From Candidatus Aerophobota bacterium (lineage in GTDB: Bacteria > Aerophobota > Aerophobia > Aerophobales > B3-G15), in NCBI GenBank assembly GCA_014859225.1, contig JACUUP010000004.1, forward strand, positions 1-33,649: a DNA stretch of 33,649 nt, read 5' to 3'. The notes beneath the pieces are model-generated. The model did not search any database. It had not been told where the DNA came from and was given only the letters and a program-made list of their open reading frames with translations. The translations under genes were made by a program, and so were the position numbers. Positions within the stretch are counted from its first letter, which is position 1. Every line of letters starts with the position of its first letter. Positions 8,103 through 16,320 of this stretch are shown piece after piece.

Positions 8103-8825
8103 ATGGAAGAGCGCACCTTAAAATGGAAGAGGGTTTTGCTTAAAATGGGAGGTGAAGCTTTCTCGGGTAAAAAAAATTTTGGCATTTCTTTTTCTCGCCT
8201 GAGCTGGATTTCTGAGGAAATAAGGAAGGTAAAAGAGCTTGGAGTTTGTCTGGGGATTATGGTGGGTGGAGGGAATATCTGGAGAGGAGAGAAAGCTGCA
8301 AAGGAAGGGATAGATAGAGCTACAGGAGATTATATGGGGATGCTGGCTACTATAATTAATGCACTGGCGCTGCAGGATGTGCTTGAAAAAAGGGGAATAG
8401 TAACTCGTGTTCAAACATCAATAGAGATGAGAGAAATAGCAGAGCCATATATTCGCAGGAGAGCTTTAAGGCATCTGGAGAAAGGAAGAGTAGTTATCTT
8501 TGCTGGAGGAACAGGCAATCCTTACTTTACAACTGATACAGCAGCTGCTCTTAGAGCACTGGAAATTGGTGCAGAGGTTATCTTGAAAGCTACCAAAGTT
8601 GCAGGGATATATTCTGCAGACCCTTTCAAGGATGAAAAAGCTGTAAAGTTTGAGCGCATCGGCTATACAGAATTCCTCAATAGAAGATTAAAAGTTATGG
8701 ACTCTACTGCAGTAACTTTGTGTATGGATAATAACCTGCCCGTAGTTGTTTTTGACCTGAATGAGCCGGATTCCATAAAGAGAATAGCTGTAGGTGAGAG
8801 GGTAGGCACTATAGTGCAGGACTAA
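8103..8825 (+). CDS. pyrH: UMP kinase
   Basis: Phosphorylates UMP to UDP with ATP in pyrimidine nucleotide synthesis; amino-acid-kinase fold, normally hexameric. I chose ATG 8103 over the ORF-track start (8073). AAGGTGA sits 4-5 nt upstream, the 240-aa length is normal, and the track start would overlap tsf without a ribosome site. Motifs are [39 protein letters not shown] and [12 protein letters not shown]. The N-terminal signature reads KMGGEAF where most family members have K-L-S-G-E-A-L, a mild departure next to the phosphate-binding loop. Confidence 0.96.
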   Translation: MEERTLKWKRVLLKMGGEAFSGKKNFGISFSRLSWISEEIRKVKELGVCLGIMVGGGNIWRGEKAAKEGIDRATGDYMGMLATIINALALQDVLEKRGIVTRVQTSIEMREIAEPYIRRRALRHLEKGRVVIFAGGTGNPYFTTDTAAALRALEIGAEVILKATKVAGIYSADPFKDEKAVKFERIGYTEFLNRRLKVMDSTAVTLCMDNNLPVVVFDLNEPDSIKRIAVGERVGTIVQD

Positions 8826-8852
8826 CCAAACTACAACTATAGGGAGGCAAGA

Positions 8853-9416
8853 ATGTCACCTCTAAAAAAAATATACCAGGATACAAAGAAAAAAATGGAG
8901 CAGTGCAGGGAAGCTCTTGTGAAAAAATATGCTACCATGAGAGGAGGAAGGGCAAATCCTGAAATGGTGAGCAGTATTAAAGTGGAGTGCTATGGTTCCA
9001 GGATGGAGCTTTCCCAACTTTCCAGTATTTCTATTCCAGAGGCGCGGTTAATTGTTGTGGAGCCCTGGGATAAATCAATTTTGGAAGATATAAAAAAGGC
9101 TATACTTGCTTCCAACTTAGGGGCGAACCCGAGCGATGATGGGAATTTAATCCGTATATCTTTGCCCCCTCTTAGCGAAGAGAGAAGAGAGGAGCTTGCC
9201 AGGCTGATAAGACAGTGGGCAGAAGAGGCGAAAGTAACTATCAGGAATTTTCGGCGTGAGGCTCGAGAGCAAATAGAGAAAATGGAGCAGGAAAAGGAAA
9301 TTTCAGAAGATGAAAAAATAAGAGCTGAAAAAGAAATCCAGTCTTTGACTGACGAGTGCATAGAGGCTATGGATGAGCTCAAAGATAAAAAGGTAGAGGA
9401 AGTTAAAAAGATTTGA
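8853..9416 (+). CDS. frr: Ribosome recycling factor
   Basis: Splits post-termination ribosomes together with EF-G. The 187-aa length is typical, and the elongated three-helix domain I and compact domain II are both covered. Recognisable segments are MRGGRANPEMV, IPEARLIVVEPWDKSILEDI, SNLGANPSDDGNLIRISLPPL and REEL. The Shine-Dalgarno GGGAGG lies about 6 nt from the ATG. It completes the rpsB-tsf-pyrH-frr cluster. speD follows after 49 nt. Confidence 0.97.
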   Translation: MSPLKKIYQDTKKKMEQCREALVKKYATMRGGRANPEMVSSIKVECYGSRMELSQLSSISIPEARLIVVEPWDKSILEDIKKAILASNLGANPSDDGNLIRISLPPLSEERREELARLIRQWAEEAKVTIRNFRREAREQIEKMEQEKEISEDEKIRAEKEIQSLTDECIEAMDELKDKKVEEVKKI

Positions 9417-9465
9417 ATGTGAGCCCTGGCGTAATCAGGAATACATAGTGCAAGGAGGGAGGAAA

Positions 9466-9870
9466 ATGAGAAGACGCGATAATTTTGGAATCCATATAAT
9501 TTCTGATCTTTACGGATGCGAACCCGAAAGATTAGCCAGAGCAAAACAGATTAAGCAATTCATAGAACAAACAATAGATGAATCAGGACTAACCAAAATA
9601 AAATCCTGCTTTCACCAGTTTGACCCTTATGGAGTTACGGGACTTGTGTTGCTTTCCGAATCTCATCTGGCGATTCATACATGGCCTGAATATAGATATG
9701 TTTCACTGGATGTATACAGTTGTGGGCCACCTGATGCCTCATTCTTCACCCATAAGAAGGTTATTGGATTCTTTAATCCCAAAAAGGCTTGCACCAGTGT
9801 TTTTACCAGGGGGAAAATTGATGAGTCGCACAGAATATCAGATATTAAGACTCTTAGCCACAGGGCCTAA
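9466..9870 (+). CDS. speD: S-adenosylmethionine decarboxylase proenzyme
   Basis: Makes decarboxylated S-adenosylmethionine, the aminopropyl donor for polyamines. The prokaryotic short proenzyme self-cleaves to give a pyruvoyl cofactor. The motif LSESHLAIHTWPE places cleavage between Glu65 and Ser66, with His71 and Cys86 (SCGPPDA) as processing/catalytic residues. The spacing is the same as Ser63/His68/Cys83 of the Thermotoga enzyme. ATG 9466 is preferred because AGGAGGGAGG lies immediately upstream, while the track's GTG (9448) would place that site inside the gene. The last 50 nt overlap bpsA in another frame. No spermidine synthase speE is in the window. Confidence 0.95.
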   Translation: MRRRDNFGIHIISDLYGCEPERLARAKQIKQFIEQTIDESGLTKIKSCFHQFDPYGVTGLVLLSESHLAIHTWPEYRYVSLDVYSCGPPDASFFTHKKVIGFFNPKKACTSVFTRGKIDESHRISDIKTLSHRA

Positions 9871-10843
9871 GGATTTCTGGCAGCTTATCTCAAAACAGGA
9901 CACATCTATAAAAGAATTTGCGCAAGAGTTGAAAAATCTTTGCAGGCGTGGAGTTATAAAAAAAGAGAATGGTTTGTTTGAACTGAATCGGGAAAAAATT
10001 GATAGAAAAATTAATAAATATTTTGAGTCATGTTGCAGGGTATGTGGGGACGGAATTGACTTTACGAGGGATTTTAAAACTCTTTTGAACAATTTTGAAA
10101 AAGCGGTAGAGAAAAGGCCCCTCCCCAGAGAAGAATATGACCAGGGTTTTATGAGGATTGAGGATACTGTAAAAAGGGCTATTTTTATGTACGAGAGAGC
10201 TGATGTGGAGAAAAAGAACATATTTATCCTGGGAGACGATGATCTTTTATCTTTGGCTATCGGGCTTATGGGATTTGCTAATCTTGTAACTGTTGCTGAG
10301 GTTGATGAAAGAATAGTAGATTTTATAAGAAAAAGAGCAAAAGATCTTGGTATATCATCCATACGAACTGTCAATTACAATGCGCTAAATGAGCTACCTT
10401 TCAATTTGTGCGGGCAGTATGACACATTTGTAACCGACCCGGTAGAGACCTTACCCGGCTTAAAGATTTTTATAGCAAGATGTATGAAGAGTTTAAAAGG
10501 TGCAGGCTCAAGTGGCTATTTTGGGTTGACTCACCTTGAGGCTTCTTTAAAAAAGTGGTGGGAAATAGAAAAGTTCCTTCTAAATTGCAGTTTTGTGATT
10601 ACGGATATTTTGAGGGATTTTAGCCTTTATCCTGAGGATGAAAACAGATGGGAGAAGTTTTATCAAAGCTACAGACTCATTAAAGAAATACCTGATGTTG
10701 GCTTGCCTGGTGTTGATTGGTACAGGTCATCTTTTTTCAGGATAGAGGCAGTTAATGAGATTAATTTTCTCCAGCTTCCCCTTCTTAGCTTTTCTGAGGA
10801 GCTTTATCTGGATGATGAAACATGGGCTACCCCACACTCTTAA
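9821..10843 (+). CDS. bpsA: Branched-chain polyamine synthase BpsA (N4-bis(aminopropyl)spermidine synthase)
   Basis: Aminopropyltransferase that, in characterised thermophile enzymes, adds two aminopropyl groups from decarboxylated SAM to spermidine, giving a quaternary branched polyamine. The ORF track opens at 9620, but that part lies inside speD. ATG 9821, preceded by AGGGGG at 7 nt, gives 340 aa, near the family length. An N-terminal winged-helix-like region (1-60) is followed by CCRVCGD (71-77). Then comes the YDQG motif (106-109), the active-site GDDD (138-141, in ILGDDDLLSLAI) and VTDPVETLPG (204-213). The 50-nt overlap with speD implies translational coupling and a shared pathway. Its stop shares TTAA with the stop of convergent rarA. 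Confidence 0.9.
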   Translation: MSRTEYQILRLLATGPKDFWQLISKQDTSIKEFAQELKNLCRRGVIKKENGLFELNREKIDRKINKYFESCCRVCGDGIDFTRDFKTLLNNFEKAVEKRPLPREEYDQGFMRIEDTVKRAIFMYERADVEKKNIFILGDDDLLSLAIGLMGFANLVTVAEVDERIVDFIRKRAKDLGISSIRTVNYNALNELPFNLCGQYDTFVTDPVETLPGLKIFIARCMKSLKGAGSSGYFGLTHLEASLKKWWEIEKFLLNCSFVITDILRDFSLYPEDENRWEKFYQSYRLIKEIPDVGLPGVDWYRSSFFRIEAVNEINFLQLPLLSFSEELYLDDETWATPHS

Positions 10844-12189
10844 CCCTCTTCTTTTCTTAATTCATCCAATCTTCTTTTTATCTTTTTTTCATATCCCCGT
10901 TCAACGGGCTCGTAGTAGATTTTTCCTTCAAGCTCAGAAGGAAGGTGAGGTTGTTTTACGTACCCTTCTGGAAAATTATGGGCGTACTTATAACCTTTTC
11001 CATAACCTAATTTTTCCATCAAGGAAGTGGGGGCATTTCTTATAACCAGGGGCACAGGAAGATTACCTGTTTTTTTAACATCTTCTTGAGCTTTTATGTA
11101 TGCACGGTACAGGGCGTTACTTTTTGGGGCGCAGGCAAGGTAAGTTGCTGCCTGACAGAGGGCAAGATTTGCCTCAGGCATTCCTACAAATTGAGTTGCT
11201 TGCATAGCGGCAACTGCTACTTGCAGTGCTTGAGGGTCAGCGTTTCCTATGTCCTCAGAGGCAAATCTAACCATACGCCTTGCGATATACAGGGGGTCCT
11301 CCCCCGCCTCCAGCATTCTAACCATCCAGTAGATGGAAGCATCAGGGTCAGAGTCTCTCAGGCTCTTGTGCAGGGCTGAGATGATGTTATAATGTTCTTC
11401 CCCGCTTTTGTCATATCGTAGAACCTTTTTTTGAATAACCCTGGTTACCACTGAAGGGGTAATATGAACTTCATCGTTTTCCTTTGCACTCATAAAAGAA
11501 AGCTCCAGGATGTTTAAAGCTACCCGTGCATCGCCATTAGCCATTTCCACGATGTAATCTAAAACCTTTTCCTCTATTTGTATCCTGTATTTGCCAAGAC
11601 CCATCTCTTTGTCCTTCAGAGCTCTTTCTAACACCTTTTTCAGTTCTCCGGGTGAGAGAGATTTCAATACATATACGCTTGAGCGGGAAAGAAGAGGGGA
11701 GTTTACCTCAAAGGATGGATTCTCGGTGGTTGCTCCAATCAGAATTATAGTCCCATTTTCTACATAAGGAAGAAAAGCATCCTGTTGCGTTTTGTTAAAG
11801 CGGTGTATCTCATCTACAAATAGTATGGTGCGCTGCAGGTTATATTTTCTTCTTTTAATTGCCTCCTCTACAACTTTTTTCAGGGCAGGGATACCGGAGG
11901 TAACTGCACTGAAGGAAACAAAATAAGATTTTGTTATTTTAGCTATAATTCTGGCAAGAGTGGTCTTTCCTGAACCAGGGGGACCCCAGAGGATAATGGA
12001 AACTAATCTATCCTCCTCAATTGCTCTTCTAAGCGGAGCCCCGGGACCTACAATCTCCTCCTGTCCGATAAAATCCTTCAGTTTTTCCGGTCTCATCCTT
12101 TCAGCAAGAGGAGCTTGATTTTTGAGTTCTAATTCAAATCTTTTATCAAAAAGGTCCTGGGTTTTATTATTAAATTTTTTGGAGTTCAT
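10840..12189 (-). CDS. rarA: Replication-associated recombination protein A (RarA/MgsA AAA+ ATPase)
   Basis: AAA+ ATPase of the RarA/MgsA/WRNIP1 family, acting at stalled replication forks and related to clamp loaders. The 449 residues carry LAERMRPEKLKDFIGQ (28-43), the Walker A GPPGSGKTT (69-77), Walker B ILFVDEIHRFN, sensor 1 IGATTENPSFEVN and the C-terminal tetramerisation region. The start overlaps pgi/pmi by 20 nt with no clear Shine-Dalgarno, so coupling is likely and the exact start is uncertain. It is the distal gene of the purH run and meets bpsA stop-to-stop. Confidence 0.94.
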   Translation of the reverse strand: MNSKKFNNKTQDLFDKRFELELKNQAPLAERMRPEKLKDFIGQEEIVGPGAPLRRAIEEDRLVSIILWGPPGSGKTTLARIIAKITKSYFVSFSAVTSGIPALKKVVEEAIKRRKYNLQRTILFVDEIHRFNKTQQDAFLPYVENGTIILIGATTENPSFEVNSPLLSRSSVYVLKSLSPGELKKVLERALKDKEMGLGKYRIQIEEKVLDYIVEMANGDARVALNILELSFMSAKENDEVHITPSVVTRVIQKKVLRYDKSGEEHYNIISALHKSLRDSDPDASIYWMVRMLEAGEDPLYIARRMVRFASEDIGNADPQALQVAVAAMQATQFVGMPEANLALCQAATYLACAPKSNALYRAYIKAQEDVKKTGNLPVPLVIRNAPTSLMEKLGYGKGYKYAHNFPEGYVKQPHLPSELEGKIYYEPVERGYEKKIKRRLDELRKEEG

Positions 12190-13228
12190 TTTTTAAAAGG
12201 TCAATAAAGCTAACAGGAGTTGGGTCAACTCCCTGTATGATAGCCAGATAAAAGCTTATCCAGTCACCTGTATAGATAGAGGAAAAAATCCTCGTAATAA
12301 GGGATTTTCCCTCTGACCAGAGCTCAGAGTATTCAATTTCATTTTTTTCAAAAAGTCCTTGCGTTATCTTGATTCTTTGAGTTATTCTTTGATATTCGCC
12401 CTTGTCCCTTATAAAGAGAGGGTGAAAAATATTTAGCTCCAATGCTCCCTCACCTGAGAAGGGGACAATTTCATTATGATTCATTTCGGGAAAGACATCC
12501 CAGCTGGCAACAACCTTTGAGTTTTCGTTAAGCTGGGTTTTTAACCTCCTAACTGCAACATCGGTAACCCTGTTAATTCCATAAATCAAGGGAATTTTCC
12601 CTTTTAGCCTGAGAGCAACTGATTTTGTGAGATTTTCGGAAGTTTTTTTCTCGGGTGCATATCTCTGGGAAATTTCGGATACGACCTGCACCAGCTCTTC
12701 ATAATCAAATAAGTCTACATTTAGAATTTTCTCCAATAAAACTATCATGGGAATACTCAAAAATCCAACACAGCAGCGAGGTGGCATTCCAGAAGGAATT
12801 TTTATAGAGGGTATGCTATTTTGCTCCGAAAGCCTTTGCAATTTGCCTCCGGATGTAATAGATATTATACGACAGCTCTTCTTTAAAGCTTGCTTAAAGG
12901 AAAAAATAGTTTCCTCAGTATTACCTGAATAGCTAACTACAAATACAACTGTCTTCTCATCAACAAAAGAGGGTAGATGGTAGTCTCTATTTACTTCAAT
13001 TGTGGTTTTTTGAGCAGAAAAAAGAGTTTTTAAAATATCTCCTCCAATTGCTGAGCCTCCCAGGCCACACACAACAATCTTATCCACTTTATCCCCCCTA
13101 ATACGAGAGGTTACATTCATATCCCTGCCCAATTTTATTGCTTCTTTGCATTGTTCAGGGAATCTTTCAAGGATTTCTCTCATATTAGATTTATCTATAT
13201 TTTTTATGTAGCTTAAATCATCAAGCAT
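12170..13228 (-). CDS. Bifunctional phosphoglucose/phosphomannose isomerase
   Basis: SIS-domain sugar isomerase of the archaeal-type PGI/PMI family, interconverting glucose 6-phosphate or mannose 6-phosphate with fructose 6-phosphate. Motifs are GLGGSAIGGD (55-64), VSYSGNTEET (98-107), a conserved SGMPPR turn and PEMNHNEIVPF, where the family's catalytic Glu and His lie. At 352 aa it is of family size and much smaller than classical Pgi (about 550). The Shine-Dalgarno AAGGGGGA lies 6 nt before the ATG, inside the end of ptsI. The gap to ptsI is 1 nt. The gene suggests this organism uses the archaeal-like isomerase for glycolysis/gluconeogenesis and cell-wall sugar supply. Confidence 0.9.
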   Translation of the reverse strand: MLDDLSYIKNIDKSNMREILERFPEQCKEAIKLGRDMNVTSRIRGDKVDKIVVCGLGGSAIGGDILKTLFSAQKTTIEVNRDYHLPSFVDEKTVVFVVSYSGNTEETIFSFKQALKKSCRIISITSGGKLQRLSEQNSIPSIKIPSGMPPRCCVGFLSIPMIVLLEKILNVDLFDYEELVQVVSEISQRYAPEKKTSENLTKSVALRLKGKIPLIYGINRVTDVAVRRLKTQLNENSKVVASWDVFPEMNHNEIVPFSGEGALELNIFHPLFIRDKGEYQRITQRIKITQGLFEKNEIEYSELWSEGKSLITRIFSSIYTGDWISFYLAIIQGVDPTPVSFIDLLKNELQKI

Positions 13229-13229
13229 T

Positions 13230-14981
13230 TTAGTCCCCCTTTAATGTTTTTCTTATCTTTTTGCCAAGTTTACTCTCAAGGTATCTTCTTGCCTGCTGAG
13301 AGGTGCTTAGTTTGAGAAGATGGGTGGTTATCTTCTGGAGCTCTTCCCAGTTTAGCTGTCTTATCACTTTTTTAATTTCAAGAATACTGGTGGGAGCAAC
13401 GCTGAGCTCATCTATTCCTAATCCTAAAAGCACAGCCATACCGAGAAGGTCGCTGGCCATTTCTCCGCAGGCACCTACCCATATATTCTCTCTATGGGCG
13501 GCCTTAACCACATTATCAATAAGGCGCAAAATGCTAGGATGAAAGGGCTGGTAAAGATAGGCTACTCTTTCATTTACTCTATCTACTGCAAGAGTATACT
13601 GAATTAAATCATTTGTTCCCAGGCTAAAAAAATCCACCTCCTTAGAAAGAACATCAGCCATAATAGCCGCCGAGGGAACCTCAATCATAACTCCTACTTC
13701 TAAGGAATTAGAAGGCAAAGATACTCCTTTTTCTTCAAGCTCCTTTTTTACCTCAAATAATATTTTTTTTGCTTTTTGCACCTCTTCCAGGGAGGAGACC
13801 ATGGGAAACATTACTTTAACCTTACCGTACTGGCTGGCTCTGAGTATTGCCCGAAGCTGGGTTTTAAAAACATCAACCATTTCAAGAGATAATCTGATGG
13901 CTCTTTGTCCCATAAAGGGGTTTATCTCCTCTGGTAAAGGTAAGGGGGATAGAAATTTATCTCCCCCGATATCAAGGGTCCGGATAATTACAGAATGTGG
14001 GTTTACCTTTTCAGCTACGGTTCGGTAAGCCTCAAGTTGTTCCTCTTCTGAAGGGAGGGATGTTTTATTCATGTAAAGGTATTCTGTGCGGTAAAGCCCT
14101 ATTCCCTCGGCTCCATTTCTTATTGCAAGGTCAACTTCCTCTGGCCCGGCAATATTTGCTGCCAGCTCTATTTCTCTTCCGTCAAGACTCTGGCAGGGTA
14201 AGGATTTCAGGCTTTCCAGTTTTTTCCTGTAGATTAGGAATCTCTTTTTTCTCTCCTGGTATCTTTTTATCTGAGTGTAAGTAGGATTAATAAGTACATG
14301 TCCTTTATCTCCATCTATAACGATAGTTGCTCCCGGTTTAACCTTTTTTGTTATCTCCCTTAATCCAACTACAGCAGGAATTTCCAGAGCTCTTGCCATT
14401 ATGGCTGTGTGAGATGTTCTGCCTCCTACATCAGTGGCAAACCCTAAAACCTTTTTTTTGTCCATTGATGCTGTGTCAGATGGAGCCAGGTCATAAGCTA
14501 CAACAATTATCTCTTCCTCAAGGTGCGATAAACTTAGCATTGGTCTTTTTAACAAATTATGCAACACTCTTTCAGCTGCATCCTCAACATCTCTAAATCG
14601 CTCTTGTATAAACTCAGATTGGACAAGTTTAAATCTGTGAGGAAAACTTTTGCAAATCTCTCTGATGGCTGTTTCTGCATTAAGTCTTTCCTCTTTTATC
14701 TTCTTAACTATCTCACCTATAAACAGGGGGTCCTCCAGGACATTAAGATAAGTTTGAAATATATAGGCTTCCCTCTTTCCAATCTTTTTCTTTACTTTTT
14801 CTTTAATCTCTGCTATCTGCTTTTTTGTTTCCTCAACAGCCTCTTTAAATCTTCTTATCTCCGTCTCTATTTCTTCTTTTTTTATCCTGTATTCTAATAT
14901 ACAAAAAGTTTCTTTTTCCAAAATGTAAACTTCTCCTATGGCTATTCCTGAAGAAGCAGGGATTCCTTTTAGCATTGGCAA
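13230..14981 (-). CDS. ptsI: PTS enzyme I (phosphoenolpyruvate-protein phosphotransferase)
   Basis: First phosphotransfer protein of the PEP-dependent phosphotransferase system. It takes phosphate from PEP onto His and hands it to HPr in the cytosol. The 583 residues contain an N-terminal HPr-binding helical domain and the phospho-histidine motif GGRTSHTAIMA (His191). The PEP-binding barrel shows GIGLYRTEYLYM, DIGGDK, MFPMVSS, SLGTNDLIQYTLAVDR and GACGEMASD with the catalytic Cys. GAGAGGAG sits 7 nt before TTG 14981 but 13 nt before ATG 14975, favouring the TTG start. It overlaps folC by 13 nt. No HPr or enzyme II gene is visible here, so a regulatory or nitrogen-PTS-like use cannot be excluded. 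Confidence 0.95.
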   Translation of the reverse strand: MPMLKGIPASSGIAIGEVYILEKETFCILEYRIKKEEIETEIRRFKEAVEETKKQIAEIKEKVKKKIGKREAYIFQTYLNVLEDPLFIGEIVKKIKEERLNAETAIREICKSFPHRFKLVQSEFIQERFRDVEDAAERVLHNLLKRPMLSLSHLEEEIIVVAYDLAPSDTASMDKKKVLGFATDVGGRTSHTAIMARALEIPAVVGLREITKKVKPGATIVIDGDKGHVLINPTYTQIKRYQERKKRFLIYRKKLESLKSLPCQSLDGREIELAANIAGPEEVDLAIRNGAEGIGLYRTEYLYMNKTSLPSEEEQLEAYRTVAEKVNPHSVIIRTLDIGGDKFLSPLPLPEEINPFMGQRAIRLSLEMVDVFKTQLRAILRASQYGKVKVMFPMVSSLEEVQKAKKILFEVKKELEEKGVSLPSNSLEVGVMIEVPSAAIMADVLSKEVDFFSLGTNDLIQYTLAVDRVNERVAYLYQPFHPSILRLIDNVVKAAHRENIWVGACGEMASDLLGMAVLLGLGIDELSVAPTSILEIKKVIRQLNWEELQKITTHLLKLSTSQQARRYLESKLGKKIRKTLKGD

Positions 14982-16315
14982 TTTTTTTCTCCTCTCTTTA
15001 AATTTAATAATGCCTCACCCACAAGATAGACTGAACCTGTTATACAAACAATTCCCTTTTTTCTGGCGGTTTCTCTGGCTTTATCTATGGCGTTTTTTAC
15101 ATTTTCCTCCATGAGAGGTTCTGTGTGACAGTATCTTTTTATTTTAGTGAATAAATCTTTGGTTGGCAAGGCTCTTGGACTATTTACGGATGTAGCAATA
15201 ACCTTATCTGCTAAAGGGCAAAGTGCCTTGGCTATTCCCTCAACATCTTTATTTTTTAGCACAGCTATAACCAGCACAAGTTTTCTATCTGCGTAAAAGT
15301 CTCTCAGGAATTTAGCCAGGACTTGAGCTGAGGAGGCGTTATGTGCACAATCTATTAGTGTAATAGGTTCTCGGGAAATTATCTGTATTCTTCCAACCCA
15401 CTTTACCTTTTTTAATCCCTGTTTGATGTGTTCCCGGGATACTCTAAAACCGAAATCTGGCAAAAGCTCCACAACCCCAATTGCTGTTGTGGCATTCCAC
15501 AACTGGTGTTCTCCAGCTAAGGGAAGAAAAAGCAGGGGATAGCTTTGCAAGAGTCCCGCAACCTCAAACTTCTGGTAGGTGGGGGTTGCTTTGATTAATT
15601 TAAATTTAATATCTTTTCCCACCAGGTAATATTTCGCTTGTTTTTCCTGACAGATTTCTTGCAGTAACGATAAAACTTCTTCCTCCTGGGAGGATATTAT
15701 TACCTTAGATTGAGGTTTTATTATGCCTGCTTTTTCTTTTGCAATTGAGATAATTTCTGTACCAAGTTGCTGGGTATGGTCAATGCTTATGGGAGTGATT
15801 ACTTCTACCAGGGGCCAAATCACATTGGTGGCATCCAGTCTCCCTCCTAAACCTACTTCAATGACTGCTATATCTACTTTTTTTTGATGGAAATAGAGGA
15901 AGGCAAGCGCCGTATACACCTCAAAAAAAGTCGGATGCAGGGGATTTGCGTTGTATTCAATACCCTCTACTGCAGATTTTACCTTCGTAAGGTAGCTGGA
16001 GAACTCCTCTTTGCTTATAAGGATGTTCCCAATTTTTATCCTTTCCCGGGGGGATATAAGATGGGGAGAGGTATAAAGACCAACTTTATACCCTGCAGCA
16101 TCTAATATAGAAGCAGCAATTGCTGCGGTTGAGCCTTTACCCTTTGTTCCCGCAATGTGAATAGCTTTTAAAAAAAGGTGAGGATTACCTAATTCCCTAA
16201 GGATAGTCCTTGTTCTTTCCAGATTAAATAATCTCTGGTTGTAGGTAAAATCTACCTTTTTTTCGTAATTTATTAATGAACCAAGATAATCTAAGGCTTC
16301 TTTGTAGGAAAGCAT
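14969..16315 (-). CDS. folC: Bifunctional folylpolyglutamate synthase / dihydrofolate synthase
   Basis: Mur-ligase-like ATP enzyme that adds glutamate to dihydropteroate and/or polyglutamylates folates, retaining the cofactor used by GlyA and PurH in the same run. The 448 residues show the P-loop HIAGTKGKGSTAA (53-65), TSPHLISPRERI, VGLGGRLDATNV, ISIDHTQQLG, GEHQLWNATTAIG and DCAHNASSAQVL. The start lies 5 nt after the glyA stop with no evident Shine-Dalgarno, suggesting coupled translation. The end overlaps ptsI by 13 nt. Confidence 0.95.
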   Translation of the reverse strand: MLSYKEALDYLGSLINYEKKVDFTYNQRLFNLERTRTILRELGNPHLFLKAIHIAGTKGKGSTAAIAASILDAAGYKVGLYTSPHLISPRERIKIGNILISKEEFSSYLTKVKSAVEGIEYNANPLHPTFFEVYTALAFLYFHQKKVDIAVIEVGLGGRLDATNVIWPLVEVITPISIDHTQQLGTEIISIAKEKAGIIKPQSKVIISSQEEEVLSLLQEICQEKQAKYYLVGKDIKFKLIKATPTYQKFEVAGLLQSYPLLFLPLAGEHQLWNATTAIGVVELLPDFGFRVSREHIKQGLKKVKWVGRIQIISREPITLIDCAHNASSAQVLAKFLRDFYADRKLVLVIAVLKNKDVEGIAKALCPLADKVIATSVNSPRALPTKDLFTKIKRYCHTEPLMEENVKNAIDKARETARKKGIVCITGSVYLVGEALLNLKRGEKNCQC

Positions 16316-16320
16316 ACAAT

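Noticed and set aside
8990-9544. 184-aa minus-strand ORF
   Set aside because: It is antisense to frr and the start of speD, both certain. Its composition (Ser/Leu/Phe rich) is that of a complement shadow.
9620-9820. N-terminal 67 residues of the 407-aa ORF as part of BpsA
   Set aside because: This part lies inside speD in another frame. A proper ATG with a G-rich ribosome site at 9821 gives the normal BpsA length.
9838-10374. 178-aa minus-strand ORF
   Set aside because: It is antisense to bpsA across the catalytic GDDD region, with typical shadow composition.
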